NCBI GenBank assembly: GCA_002392965.1
Contig: DGIA01000033.1
Span: 34,912-87,207 of the forward strand
DNA length: 52,296 bases
Source: Bacteroidales bacterium UBA3834
GTDB taxonomy: Bacteria; Bacteroidota; Bacteroidia; Bacteroidales; P3
Direction: 5' to 3'
Shown: piece by piece, positions 32,585-41,119 of the stretch
How the letters are laid out: the number at the start of each line of letters is the position of its first letter
Numbering within the stretch: position 1 is the first letter of the stretch
Made by a program: the position numbers and the translations under genes
The notes under the pieces: generated by a model
Databases searched by the model: none
Told to the model about the DNA's origin: nothing
The model's input: only the letters and a program-made list of their open reading frames with translations

Positions 32585-32902
32585 ATGATGGAAACGGTAT
32601 CGGCATCGGTGAACATATTGGGACGGACCTACCGGCTGCGGGTGGCCGCCGGGGACGAGGCGGCGCTGCGCAAGGCCGCCGAGGCCATCGAGAAGCAGGC
32701 CAAGCAGTATGGCGACATGTATGCCTACAACGACCATCAGGATCTCATCGCCATGGTGGCGCTGACTCAAATCACCCAGTTGACGAAGATGCAGGACTCG
32801 CTGAGGTTCAAGGACACGGACCTGGCGCAGCGACTGCAGTCGATAGACAGCGTGCTGGAAGGAATACTGCATCCGACCGCTTCAACCCAAAACAGTTTGT
32901 AA
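32585..32902 (+). CDS. zapA: cell division protein ZapA
   Basis: 105 residues; ATG 32588 is an equally good start. ZapA binds FtsZ and bundles Z-ring filaments. The N-terminal beta hairpin VSASVNILGRTYRLRV and the LRKAAEAIEKQAKQY helix are typical, followed by a helical dimer region (DLIAMVALTQITQLTKMQ). It is followed by a 233-base gap with structured RNA features and then rny, an order common in Bacteroidales. Confidence 0.88.
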   Translation: MMETVSASVNILGRTYRLRVAAGDEAALRKAAEAIEKQAKQYGDMYAYNDHQDLIAMVALTQITQLTKMQDSLRFKDTDLAQRLQSIDSVLEGILHPTASTQNSL

Positions 32903-32914
32903 ACTCAACACCAT

Positions 32915-33076
32915 TTACAAACCGAGTCGGCTCAGGGGCGGGTAGGTTGTATGGCTGATACGCCCGGCGCTCAAATCCTACGTTTTCAGAGTTTACCACA
33001 ACTCCCGGAGGGTTAAGGAGAACACAGACGAAAGCGAGTGTGCTCCCCAAGAAATGGAACGGATGCAGTTTTTTTG
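32915..33076 (+). ncRNA. structured RNA candidate between zapA and rny (6S-like)
   Basis: No ORF of note fills this gap. It contains several pairings: GTAGG (about 32942) with CCTAC (about 32978), and a strong hairpin with arms GGAG..CACA / TGTG..CTCC near 33017-33043. The region ends in seven Ts (33069-33075). In proteobacteria 6S RNA lies next to zapA, and a Bacteroidales RNA motif was later identified as 6S RNA. I infer a 6S RNA candidate. Boundaries are approximate. I could not find a clean TTTG/TAnnTTTG promoter in front, and have not folded it computationally. Confidence 0.4.
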
Positions 33077-33135
33077 GCTGCCCTTCCTGTTCGTAAGCCG
33101 CGAGGTTCCCCGCAAAAAAAAACTCAAACAACACA

Positions 33136-34680
33136 ATGGCAAACATCATTTGGATATTGATTGGAGTCGTGGCAGGCGGCGGATTGGGCGTGTGGCTCAC
33201 CACCGGCATGCTGCGCAACAAGCTGTTGGCCCGCAGCCAGCAGGTGCTCAAGGACGCCGAGGAGAAAGGCGAAGTGCTCAAGAAAGAGAAAGAACTGCAG
33301 GCCAAGGAGAAGTTCCTGCAGCTAAAGAGCGAGCACGACAAGCGCGTCAATGAGCAGAACAACAAGATTCGCGAGCAGGAGAACAAGCTGAAGCAGCGCG
33401 AGCAGACCCTCGGACAGAAGGTCGATGAACTGCAGAAGAAGAGCAACGAGCTCAAGGGTGTCAGCGACAACCTGAACAAGCAGATCGAGGCCTTGCACGT
33501 GCGTCAGGCTGAAGTGGAGAAGGTCTATAAGGAAAGCATCGACAAGCTGGAGCACATCGCCGGCATGACCGCCGAGGAGGCCAAGCAGCAGCTGATAGAC
33601 AGCATGACCGAAGAGGCCCGCGCCGAGGCCAGCACCACCATTATGGATATCGTCGAGGAGGCCAAGATTACCGCCGCCGAGCAGGCCAAGAAGGTGGTCA
33701 TCCAGAGCATCCAGCGCACCGCCACCGAGACGGCCGTGGAGAACACCGTGAGCGTCTTCAACCTCGAGAACGAGGAGGTGAAGGGCCGCATCATCGGCCG
33801 CGAGGGCCGCAACATCCGCACCCTTGAGAACCTCACCGGCGTGGAGATCATCATCGACGACTCGCCCGACGCCATTATCATCAGCGGCTTCGATCCCGTG
33901 CGCCGCGAGATAGCACGCCTGTCGCTGCACAAGCTGGTTACCGACGGCCGCATCCACCCCGCCCGCATTGAGGAGGTGGTGGCCAAGACCCGTCGCCAGA
34001 TCGAACAGGAAATCAACGAGGTGGGTAAGCGCACCTGCATCGACCTCGGCATCCTGAACATGAACCACGAGCTGATGCGCATGGTGGGCCGCATGAAGTA
34101 CCGTTCGAGCTACGGCCAGAACCTGCTGCAGCACAGCCGCGAGGTGGCCAACCTGGCCGCCACCATGGCCGCCGAGTTGGGCCTCAATCCCAAGATGGCC
34201 AAGCGCGCCGGCCTGCTGCACGACATCGGCAAGGTGCCCGAGACCGACCCCGAGATACCGCATGCCATCTTCGGTATGAAACTGGCCGAGAAGTACAAGG
34301 AGCACCCCGACATCTGCAATGCCATCGGCGCTCACCACGACGAGGTGGAGATGACCAACCTCATCAGCCCCATCATCCAGGTGGCCGATGCCATCAGCGG
34401 TGCCCGTCCCGGCGCCCGTCGCGAGGTGGTGGAAGCCTACATCAACCGTCTCAAGAAGCTTGAGGACATGGCCATGGCCTATCCCGGTGTGGTGAAGACT
34501 TACGCCATCCAGGCCGGCCGTGAGCTGCGCGTCATCGTCGGCGCCGACAAGGTGAGCGACGTGGAGGCCAACAAGCTGAGCTTCGACCTCTCGAAACAGA
34601 TCCAGAGCGAGATGACCTATCCGGGTCAGATCAAGGTTACCGTCATCCGCGAGACCCGCGCCATCAACTACGCCAAGTAA
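33136..34680 (+). CDS. rny: ribonuclease Y
   Basis: 514 residues. Membrane-anchored endoribonuclease of mRNA decay. N-terminal helix IIWILIGVVAGGGLGVWL, long charged coiled coil about 30-190, KH domain starting with GRIIGREGRNIRTLE (217-), HD domain with metal-binding HD at 362-363 in GLLHDIGK, and C-terminal RNase Y region ending VIRETRAINYAK. Full length and all motifs present. Its TAA shares one base with the lgt ATG (TAATG), so lgt is translationally coupled. Confidence 0.96.
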   Translation: MANIIWILIGVVAGGGLGVWLTTGMLRNKLLARSQQVLKDAEEKGEVLKKEKELQAKEKFLQLKSEHDKRVNEQNNKIREQENKLKQREQTLGQKVDELQKKSNELKGVSDNLNKQIEALHVRQAEVEKVYKESIDKLEHIAGMTAEEAKQQLIDSMTEEARAEASTTIMDIVEEAKITAAEQAKKVVIQSIQRTATETAVENTVSVFNLENEEVKGRIIGREGRNIRTLENLTGVEIIIDDSPDAIIISGFDPVRREIARLSLHKLVTDGRIHPARIEEVVAKTRRQIEQEINEVGKRTCIDLGILNMNHELMRMVGRMKYRSSYGQNLLQHSREVANLAATMAAELGLNPKMAKRAGLLHDIGKVPETDPEIPHAIFGMKLAEKYKEHPDICNAIGAHHDEVEMTNLISPIIQVADAISGARPGARREVVEAYINRLKKLEDMAMAYPGVVKTYAIQAGRELRVIVGADKVSDVEANKLSFDLSKQIQSEMTYPGQIKVTVIRETRAINYAK

Positions 34681-35543
34681 TGATACTGAACGCCATCCAT
34701 TGGAATGTCGATCCCGTGCTGTTCCACATCGGGAGTTTCGGGTTGCGGTGGTATTCGCTGGGGTTCCTCTGCGCTTTTGTGCTGGGCTACCTCATCCTCT
34801 CGAGGATATTCAAGCACGAGAAGGTCGATGGCAGCTACCTCGACAGCGTGGTGGTCTATATGTTCTTGGCGGTGCTCATAGGTGCCCGTCTGGGACATTG
34901 CCTGTTCTATGATTTCGACTATTTCTTCACGTCCGAGCATTGGACCGAGATATTCTGGCCTTTCCAGAACGGCCGTTTCACAGGCTTTCAGGGCCTGGCC
35001 AGCCATGGCGCCGCCATCGCCATCCTCATCGCCATGTGGCTCTACTGGAAGAAGTACCGCATGAACCCCTGGTGGTTCCTCGACCGGCTGGTCATCGTCG
35101 TGGCCCTCGGCGGGGCATTCATCCGCCTGGGCAATCTGTTCAACAGCGAGATTTACGGCACCGAGACCACCCTGCCGTGGGGCTTCATCTTCGAGCAGAA
35201 CGGCGAGACGGTGCCCAAGCATCCCACCGGCCTCTACGAGGCGTTGAGCTACCTGGCCATCTTCGGCGTGTCGCTGTGGTACTACATCAAGAAGAAAGGG
35301 CAGTTCAAGACCTGCAGCATCTTCGGCTGGTGGCTGGTGGCGCTGTTCGGCGCACGGTTCCTCATCGAGTTTGTCAAGACCAACGGTGTGGTCGAGGGCA
35401 TCCCGCTGCTGAAAGGCCAGCTGCTCAGCATTCCGTTCATCATCGGCGGTCTGGTCATTGTGTGGCTCTCCCGCCGTGACAAGTTCCCCCAGGGACCTTT
35501 CCCGCAGGGGGAGAAGAAGAAGAGTAACAAAAAGGACAATTAA
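34680..35543 (+). CDS. lgt: prolipoprotein diacylglyceryl transferase
   Basis: 287 residues, seven or so membrane helices. Adds diacylglycerol from phosphatidylglycerol to the lipobox Cys of prolipoproteins. SHGAAIAI contains His109, and the Lgt signature GGAFIRLGNLFNSEIYG lies at 144-160; the Arg and Asn of the consensus are kept although the usual GRIGNFINGE is altered. HPTGLYEAL and RFLIEFVK are further landmarks. The hydrophilic tail FPQGPFPQGEKKKSNKK is a short duplication with dyad symmetry in DNA (35484-35513), probably a repeat that entered the gene end. Confidence 0.93.
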   Translation: MILNAIHWNVDPVLFHIGSFGLRWYSLGFLCAFVLGYLILSRIFKHEKVDGSYLDSVVVYMFLAVLIGARLGHCLFYDFDYFFTSEHWTEIFWPFQNGRFTGFQGLASHGAAIAILIAMWLYWKKYRMNPWWFLDRLVIVVALGGAFIRLGNLFNSEIYGTETTLPWGFIFEQNGETVPKHPTGLYEALSYLAIFGVSLWYYIKKKGQFKTCSIFGWWLVALFGARFLIEFVKTNGVVEGIPLLKGQLLSIPFIIGGLVIVWLSRRDKFPQGPFPQGEKKKSNKKDN

Positions 35544-35614
35544 TGCCGGAGGCTGCGACATGCCAACGGCGTAATAACCCCGCATAAGCGAAGTGCAGGG
35601 AGAAAGGAAAAAGT

Positions 35615-36376
35615 ATGAAAACGCTCATTTTGGTACGCCACGGCGAGAGTGCGTGGAATAAACTCAATCTTTTCACCGGTTGGACGGATGTCGATCTGAC
35701 CGAGACCGGCATGCAGGAGGCTTGGGAAGCCGGCAAACTGCTGGTGTCCGAAGGCTATCGTCCCGAACTTTGCTTCACCTCCTATCTCAAACGGGCGGTG
35801 AAGACCCTCAACCAGATGCTCGACGCCATGGACATGGACTGGCTGCCGGTGCAGAAAAGCTGGCGCCTCAACGAGAAGAGCTATGGTGCCATCCAGGGCC
35901 TCAACAAGGCCGACACCGCAGCCAAGTACGGCGACGAGCAGGTGCTCCTGTGGCGCCGCTCCTTCGACGTGCAGCCCCCGGCCCTCGACCTGCACGACGA
36001 GCGCAGCCCCCGCATGGACCCGCGCTACAACGAGATTCCCGACAACCTCATCCCGCTGACCGAGAGCCTCAAGGATACCATCGAACGCTTGATGCCCTAC
36101 TACCGCGGCACCATCATGCCCGCCTTCGAGAACCGCAACACGCTGATGGTGGTGGCCCACGGCAACTCGCTGCGTGGCATCGTCAAGGAACTCAAAGGCA
36201 TGTCCAACGAGGAGATTATCAAGTTCAACCTGCCCACTGCGGTGCCCTATGTCTTCACCTTCGATGAGAAGATGAACCTCGTGGAGGACAAGATGCTCGG
36301 CGATCCCGATGTCATCGCCGCCAAGATGCAGAGCGTTGCCAACCAGGCCAAGCCGAGCGCCAACAAGCTTGCTTGA
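35615..36376 (+). CDS. gpmA: 2,3-bisphosphoglycerate-dependent phosphoglycerate mutase
   Basis: 253 residues. Glycolysis: interconverts 3- and 2-phosphoglycerate through a phosphohistidine. His9 in LVRHGESAWN is the phosphorylated residue; NLFTGWTDVDLTE, Glu87 in LNEKSYG, and His182 in VAHGNSLRG complete the active site. Length fits the dPGM family. It is followed by a clear terminator, which marks the end of the ordinary GC-rich gene set on this side of the AT-rich gene. Confidence 0.96.
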   Translation: MKTLILVRHGESAWNKLNLFTGWTDVDLTETGMQEAWEAGKLLVSEGYRPELCFTSYLKRAVKTLNQMLDAMDMDWLPVQKSWRLNEKSYGAIQGLNKADTAAKYGDEQVLLWRRSFDVQPPALDLHDERSPRMDPRYNEIPDNLIPLTESLKDTIERLMPYYRGTIMPAFENRNTLMVVAHGNSLRGIVKELKGMSNEEIIKFNLPTAVPYVFTFDEKMNLVEDKMLGDPDVIAAKMQSVANQAKPSANKLA

Positions 36377-36450
36377 ATTGGCCGAGGCGCGAACTGGAGG
36401 ACGACGTCGACCAGGCCAAGAAGAGAAAAAAATAATGATTTAGATTTGTT

Positions 36451-36480
36451 TAAGGTATCCGTTAGGGGATACCTTATTTC
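36451..36480 (+). terminator. rho-independent terminator after gpmA
   Basis: Ten-base perfect stem TAAGGTATCC (36451-36460) / GGATACCTTA (36467-36476) with a six-base loop, followed by TTTC. 75 bases after the gpmA stop. Confidence 0.82.
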
Positions 36481-36497
36481 ATTTGTGATATTAATAT

Positions 36498-36528
36498 TTT
36501 GTCAATTGTTGAAAAGTATGTATCTTTG
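36498..36528 (+). promoter_or_regulatory. promoter of the AT-rich membrane-protein gene
   Basis: TTTG (36498-36501), exactly 19 bases, TATCTTTG (36521-36528). It overlaps the ATG at 36499 of the longest open frame and so argues that translation starts at ATG 36562. Confidence 0.88.
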
Positions 36529-36561
36529 CAATTTGAAAAAAAAGATCTAATAAAAAAAATC

Positions 36562-37845
36562 ATGAAAAGAAACAGGGCGTCTCTGCTTATTTCAATAATT
36601 GTTTTTGGGGGAGTTTTAGTATTCGTTGAGGTCTGCCGTCTTACTGGTATCACAGATAAAGTTTGGATTGATACCGGGACGTTAATTTCTGCTGCTATGG
36701 CAATTTTTGCACTAATTGTTAGCATACTCACACTAACATCTATTGACTCTGTCAATTCAATTAGCCGTATGGAAGGCAACGTTTTAGAAAATGATGGGTA
36801 TAGAACAAACTTGTATCGACTCATTTTTGATTTAAAACATGAACGAGAAAGAAAGCGAAAGGAGGCATTTGCGAAATTCACAGAAGATGACTTTATAAGG
36901 ATAATAGAGAAGCCATATAAGTGTAAAATTACGTCAGGCACTCAGTTGGCAGATAATCTCCAGCAAACAATAGATTATTTGGTTTTATTACCATATTTTA
37001 TCATTCAATCAGACAAGAAAGAAGCAGACAAAATTCAACTAGAATTAAAGATAGATCGGTTAGTTGATCTTATTGAAACAAAAGTTAAAAAGTTTGAACA
37101 TATTAATGCGGGGTCAAATATTTTGATTGTAGAAAGTTTTAATCTGATTCAGGCGACTATTTACCAGCAGTTTCGTGAGCGTCTCCCAGAAAATAGGATT
37201 AGGCACATGGTTTTAATGCCGGCTATTCGTGGAACAATGCTGAAAAATCCAATATCCAAAGTAGTGTATCATGATTATCTTGGTTTGTTTTACATGACCA
37301 AGGCTAAAAATATTTTAGAAACGATAATCAACGAGAAGGTTGACTCAGTTTCAGGTTTGGAAAAATGTTGTCACGAATCAGGCAACGCCCCAAAGATTGT
37401 AATAGACTATTTTGAAAATGCAAAAGAGCATTTTAAAACGGCATTGAGTGTGATAGGAAGCGATGTGATGTGGAATGCCTTTATTCGATATAACCTTGCA
37501 CGTGTGAACGTTTACTTGCTCTGTCTATCTGGCGGAAAAAAGGAGCCGAATATCTTCGATGAGTGTATAGAATATCGACATCGACTTAATTTGTTTCTTG
37601 ATGATCTGTTTGAGGAATATTCAAATGATAAAGATGTCGTTTTTTTTAAAAATGCATTCGTGGCCGAAGAACTTTTGGCAAGTTTGTTTAAAATATGTTG
37701 TGAAATCGCTTTCAGTTCAGATAAGAAAGTGTCAGTTGATAATTCCGTATTAACGAAAGCTCATGCTGCAATAACTGCTGGTAATGATTATGGCCTGCTA
37801 AATGGATTGTATTATGACATTGTAAGTAATACGGAAACAACCTAA
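36562..37845 (+). CDS. AT-rich orphan two-helix membrane protein
   Basis: 427 residues; I do not recognise the family. Two N-terminal membrane helices (LLISIIVFGGVLVFVEV and about residues 41-65, LISAAMAIFALIVSILTL) are followed by a charged helical region (DLKHERERKRKEAFAKF) and a long helical domain. One TPR-like stretch can be seen (AKEHFKTALSVIGSD, FIRYNLARVNVYLL). A cytosolic C-terminal domain of about 350 residues is likely. Base and codon use (AAA, ATT, TTT, TTA abundant) is strikingly unlike the GC-rich neighbours, and the gene stands alone with its own promoter between gpmA and a tRNA cluster, which suggests horizontal acquisition. Defence or stress roles are possible but unsupported. 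Confidence 0.75.
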   Translation: MKRNRASLLISIIVFGGVLVFVEVCRLTGITDKVWIDTGTLISAAMAIFALIVSILTLTSIDSVNSISRMEGNVLENDGYRTNLYRLIFDLKHERERKRKEAFAKFTEDDFIRIIEKPYKCKITSGTQLADNLQQTIDYLVLLPYFIIQSDKKEADKIQLELKIDRLVDLIETKVKKFEHINAGSNILIVESFNLIQATIYQQFRERLPENRIRHMVLMPAIRGTMLKNPISKVVYHDYLGLFYMTKAKNILETIINEKVDSVSGLEKCCHESGNAPKIVIDYFENAKEHFKTALSVIGSDVMWNAFIRYNLARVNVYLLCLSGGKKEPNIFDECIEYRHRLNLFLDDLFEEYSNDKDVVFFKNAFVAEELLASLFKICCEIAFSSDKKVSVDNSVLTKAHAAITAGNDYGLLNGLYYDIVSNTETT

Positions 37846-38053
37846 TGGTCTAATATATTGAGAGAAAATATTATACTTGTTGTTAATTTGATCAATTCAA
37901 CTATTGTATAAAGTTGGTGTTAAATTATACAAAATTACATTTTATAGAACCGTTTTTTGTGTTTTATTCTTTTAAACGCAAGAATTGTTATATATGCAAC
38001 CAGCTGTATGACAATTATTAGCACCTAATAAGAATAAGTAATGGAAAAAATAT
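37846..38053. other. AT-rich non-coding DNA
   Basis: No ORF of interest. It contains a seven-base inverted repeat TTGTATA / TATACAA (37904-37910, 37926-37932) with a 15-base spacer, too weak to call a terminator. It continues the AT-rich composition of the preceding gene up to the tRNA promoter, so the foreign segment probably extends to here. Confidence 0.5.
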
Positions 38054-38084
38054 TTTGCCAGTATTAAAAATGTTCGTAATTTTG
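38054..38084 (+). promoter_or_regulatory. promoter of the tRNA-Ser gene
   Basis: TTTG (38054-38057), 19 bases, TAATTTTG (38077-38084). The tRNA begins 53 bases further on. Confidence 0.85.
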
Positions 38085-38137
38085 CACTGCTTTTCGAGAG
38101 AGAAAAAGCGGTGCTTTTTAGTCCAATCGGAAACCAC

Positions 38138-38228
38138 GGAGAGGTGGGTGAGTGGCTGAAACCAACAGTTTGCTAAACTGTCGTACTCGATTAGGGTACC
38201 GGGGGTTCGAATCCCCCCTTCTCCGCCA
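38138..38228 (+). tRNA. tRNA-Ser (GCU)
   Basis: Acceptor GGAGAGG (38138-38144) pairs with CTTCTCC (38218-38224). The anticodon loop TTGCTAA gives anticodon GCT, reading AGC/AGU. A long variable arm and the T loop TTCGAAT are present. CCA is encoded (38226-38228). A terminator follows directly. Confidence 0.95.
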
Positions 38229-38254
38229 AAAGACGCCCCAACGGCGTCTTTTTT
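38229..38254 (+). terminator. terminator after tRNA-Ser
   Basis: Stem AAGACGCC / GGCGTCTT (38230-38237, 38243-38250) with a five-base loop, running into six Ts. Confidence 0.85.
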
Positions 38255-38268
38255 AATGTCGAAAGCAT

Positions 38269-38343
38269 CGGGATATAGCGAAGTCCGGTTATCGCGCCTG
38301 CTTTGGGAGCAGGAGATCCCCAGTTCGAATCTGGGTGTCCCGA
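38269..38343 (+). tRNA. tRNA-Pro (UGG)
   Basis: Acceptor CGGGATA (38269-38275) pairs with TGTCCCG (38336-38342), discriminator A. The anticodon stem CCTGC/GCAGG closes the loop TTTGGGA, so the anticodon is TGG. T stem CCCAG/CTGGG with TTCGAAT. CCA is not encoded. Confidence 0.93.
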
Positions 38344-38396
38344 CAGTTTTTAAGTCATGATCGCGACTCGGGGGTCGCGTTCGGTGCCTCAAAATC

Positions 38397-38470
38397 GGCC
38401 CTGTAGCTCAGCTGGATAGAGCGAGAGTCTTCTAAACTCTAGGTCCTGCGTTCGAGTCGCAGCAGGGTCA
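38397..38470 (+). tRNA. tRNA-Arg (UCU)
   Basis: Acceptor GGCCCTG (38397-38403) pairs with CAGGGTC (38463-38469). Anticodon stem AGAGT/ACTCT with loop CTTCTAA, anticodon TCT. T stem CTGCG/CGCAG with loop TTCGAGT. CCA is not encoded. Confidence 0.93.
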
Positions 38471-38480
38471 CCGGAACAAA

Positions 38481-38517
38481 GAAGCCGATACGTCAAGTAT
38501 CGGCTTCTTCCTTTTTG
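38481..38517 (+). terminator. terminator after tRNA-Arg, overlapping the Cys-rich gene
   Basis: Ten-base stem GAAGCCGATA (38481-38490) / TATCGGCTTC (38498-38507), seven-base loop, then TTCCTTTTTG. The same bases encode the last codons and the stop of the convergent FeoB-associated gene. Confidence 0.8.
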
Positions 38518-38651
38518 CATTCATCGTGGTGTGGGCATCCGCTGCATCCGCATCCGCAGTCTCCTTTGCCTTTGACGGTACGTGCTATCCTCCGCCCGGC
38601 AAAGAACAATGCCGTCGCCACAATTAACCCTACAATAACAGTTTGTACCAT
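38493..38651 (-). CDS. FeoB-associated Cys-rich membrane protein
   Basis: 52 residues. One membrane helix (VQTVIVGLIVATALFFAG), then a short basic stretch and a Cys cluster (CGCGCSGCPHHDEC, six Cys and two His counting the last Cys), the pattern of the small Cys-rich partners encoded next to feoB. It starts six bases after the feoB stop. Likely role: assist ferrous iron uptake, perhaps by binding iron or the transporter. The end of the gene (DT-stop) lies within the tRNA-Arg terminator. Confidence 0.88.
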   Translation of the reverse strand: MVQTVIVGLIVATALFFAGRRIARTVKGKGDCGCGCSGCPHHDECKKEEADT

Positions 38652-38657
38652 CACTAT

Positions 38658-41093
38658 TTAGATTATCAGGTTTCCGATTTGGTAGAACAGTGTGCTGACT
38701 ATCCATGCCAGGCCGATGGTGTAGGCCACGGTGAACAAAGCCCACTTCCACTTGCCGCTCTCGTTCTTGATGGCCACGATGGTGCTCACGCAAGGCATGT
38801 AGAGCAGGATGAACAGTAGCATGCTGGCGGCCGACAGCGGAGTCATGTTGTTGCGTATCAGTTCGCTGATGCGGCTCTCGTTCTCCTCGCTTTCGAAGTC
38901 TTCCTCCAGCATCGCGGCTTCGTCGCTGCTGGTGGCATAGACCACTGCCATTGTCGAGGCTACCACTTCCTTGGCCCCTACGCCGGCCAGCAGCGACACG
39001 CTCTGTCGCCAGTCGAATCCGCAGGGCTTCATGGCGGGCTCTATGGTCTTGCCGATCTTGGCCATATAGCTGTTTTCGGCCTGTATGCGTCGATCTTCGT
39101 GGGTGGGGTAGTAGCTCAGCGCCCAGACGATAATGCTGGCGCCAAGGATGATGGTACCCATCTTCTTGAGGTATTCCTTGCCCTTCTCCCAAGTGTGGCG
39201 CAGTACGGCCTTGGCGGTAGGCATGCGGTAGGGCGGCAGCTCCATGACGAAGGGCAGGCTCTCGCCCTTGACGAAGAAACGGCTGAAGAGCTTGGCCATC
39301 AACACCGCCATCACCATGCCCAGCAGGTAGAGCCCCATCAGCACGAAGGCGGCCCATTTGCTGAAAAAGGCGCTCACCAGTATCACATAGACAGGTATTC
39401 TGGCCGAGCAGCTCATCATCGGGATGACCAGCATGGTCAGCAGGCGGCTCTTGCGGTCCTCGATGGTGCGGGTGGCCATGATGGCCGGCACATTGCAGCC
39501 GAAGCCCATAATCATCGGAATGAAACTCTTGCCGTGCAGGCCCATCTTGTGCATCAGCTTGTCCATGATGAAGGCGGCACGGGCCATGTACCCGCTGTCC
39601 TCCATGAAGGAGATGAAGAGGTAGAGAATCAGGATGTTGGGAAGGAAGACGAGCACTGAGCCCACGCCGGCGATGATGCCGTCGCAAATGAGGCTTTTCA
39701 GTGGTCCGTCATTCATCGCCGAGCCCACCACATCGCCGAGCCAGCCGAACAGCGTCTCCAGCCAGTCCATGGGATATTGACCCACGGCGAAGGTGCAGAA
39801 GAAGGTGATGAACATTACCACTAGGAATACCGGATAGCCCAGCCAGCGATGGGTCACGATGGCGTCTATCTTGTCGGTGTGTGCGTGCAGGGTGCTCTTC
39901 TCATTCTTCTCGTAGCACTCGGCCAGGGCACCGCGCACAAAGGCGTACTTGGCGTCGGTGATGGCGCTCTCGATGTCTTGGTGGGCACGGGTGTCGCCGC
40001 CGTGCTCCTTCTGAATGTGTTCGGAGTCGTCGATGGAGTGACGGTTGATTTTCTGATATTTGTCGGCTATCTCGTCGCGCATCTTCAACACGCTGCCGTC
40101 GGGGTCGCGCTGCTGCACATACTGCCCTAACTGCTTGTCGTTTTCCAGCAGTTTGATGCTGAGGAAGCGGGTGGAGAGGGAGTCGCTGAAGCCGTGTTCG
40201 TAGAGCTCGGTGCGCAGTTGTTGTATGCAGCGTTCCAGCTCTTTCCCGTGATTGACGTGGATGTGGCGGGTCACCGTGTCGCGGCCTTCGAAGACCTCGA
40301 TGATTTTGTCGAACAGGTCGTCGATGCCCTTGCCGTTGCGGCCGGTGGTGGGTACGATGGGCATGCCCAGCAGGGTGCTCAGCTGCCCGATGTCCAGCCG
40401 GTCGCCGCTGCGTTGCAGCTCGTCGTACATGTTCAGTGCCATCACCATCGTGATGTCCATGTCGATCAACTGGGTGGTAAGGTAGAGGTTGCGTTCCAGA
40501 TTGCTGCCATCCACCACGTTGAGTATGATGTCGGGGTTCTTCTCGATGATGTGCTTGCGCACGTAGAGTTCCTCGGGCGAGTAGGCGCTGAGGGAGTAGG
40601 TGCCGGGCAGGTCCACCAGGTGGAAGGTGTAGCCGCCGTGCTCGAAGGTGCCCACCTTCTCGTCCACCGTCACACCGCTGTAGTTTCCCACCCGTTCGTG
40701 GGCGTGGGCGGCGATGTTGAAGATGCTGGTCTTTCCGCAGTTGGGGTTGCCCACCAAGGCCACGCGGATGGTCTTGCCACGCTCCTCGGCAATGTGGTGC
40801 ATGGCGTCGCAATCGGGGGCCTCCAGCGGACGGTAGTCGTTGTGATGCACAATCTCGCGCTCGGCCTCTTTCTCACCGACAATCTCCACCTTCATGGCAT
40901 CGCTGCGACGCAACGACACCTCGAAGTTCATTATCCGGTATTTGATGGGGTCTTTCAGCGGTGCGTTGAGCACGGCCTCCACGGTCACCCCCTTGATGAA
41001 ACCCATCTCGATGATGCGTTTGCGGAAGGCTCCATGGCCTGCCACGCGCACCACCACGGCCTTCTCTCCTGTCTGTAGTTCAGATAGTAACAT
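38658..41093 (-). CDS. feoB: ferrous iron transporter, FeoA-FeoB fusion
   Basis: 811 residues from ATG 41093; the frame is open to 41150 but the promoter lies inside. Residues 1-75 are a FeoA SH3-like domain (LLSELQTGEKAVVVRVAG, RRIIEMG-type KRIIEMGFIKG). A G-protein domain follows with GNPNCGKTS (115-123), DLPGTYSLS (161-169) and ALNMYDEL. The membrane domain has the Gate motifs, for example CNVPAIMATRTIEDRKSR and MMSCSARIPVYVILV. It imports Fe2+ across the inner membrane. I see no clear Fur box. FeoA and FeoB are separate proteins in many bacteria; fusion is common in Bacteroidota. Confidence 0.96.
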   Translation of the reverse strand: MLLSELQTGEKAVVVRVAGHGAFRKRIIEMGFIKGVTVEAVLNAPLKDPIKYRIMNFEVSLRRSDAMKVEIVGEKEAEREIVHHNDYRPLEAPDCDAMHHIAEERGKTIRVALVGNPNCGKTSIFNIAAHAHERVGNYSGVTVDEKVGTFEHGGYTFHLVDLPGTYSLSAYSPEELYVRKHIIEKNPDIILNVVDGSNLERNLYLTTQLIDMDITMVMALNMYDELQRSGDRLDIGQLSTLLGMPIVPTTGRNGKGIDDLFDKIIEVFEGRDTVTRHIHVNHGKELERCIQQLRTELYEHGFSDSLSTRFLSIKLLENDKQLGQYVQQRDPDGSVLKMRDEIADKYQKINRHSIDDSEHIQKEHGGDTRAHQDIESAITDAKYAFVRGALAECYEKNEKSTLHAHTDKIDAIVTHRWLGYPVFLVVMFITFFCTFAVGQYPMDWLETLFGWLGDVVGSAMNDGPLKSLICDGIIAGVGSVLVFLPNILILYLFISFMEDSGYMARAAFIMDKLMHKMGLHGKSFIPMIMGFGCNVPAIMATRTIEDRKSRLLTMLVIPMMSCSARIPVYVILVSAFFSKWAAFVLMGLYLLGMVMAVLMAKLFSRFFVKGESLPFVMELPPYRMPTAKAVLRHTWEKGKEYLKKMGTIILGASIIVWALSYYPTHEDRRIQAENSYMAKIGKTIEPAMKPCGFDWRQSVSLLAGVGAKEVVASTMAVVYATSSDEAAMLEEDFESEENESRISELIRNNMTPLSAASMLLFILLYMPCVSTIVAIKNESGKWKWALFTVAYTIGLAWIVSTLFYQIGNLII

Positions 41094-41119
41094 AGTTCTC
41101 TTTGGCTTTTTTCCGACTG

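Noticed and set aside
31665..32606. open frames across the pth/zapB divergent region
   Set aside because: They consist largely of translated 11-bp repeats and overlap both promoters; no homology recognised.
36498..38470. integrated mobile element with attachment sites at the tRNAs
   Set aside because: No integrase, transposase or duplicated tRNA end could be found, so only a foreign origin of the single gene is proposed.
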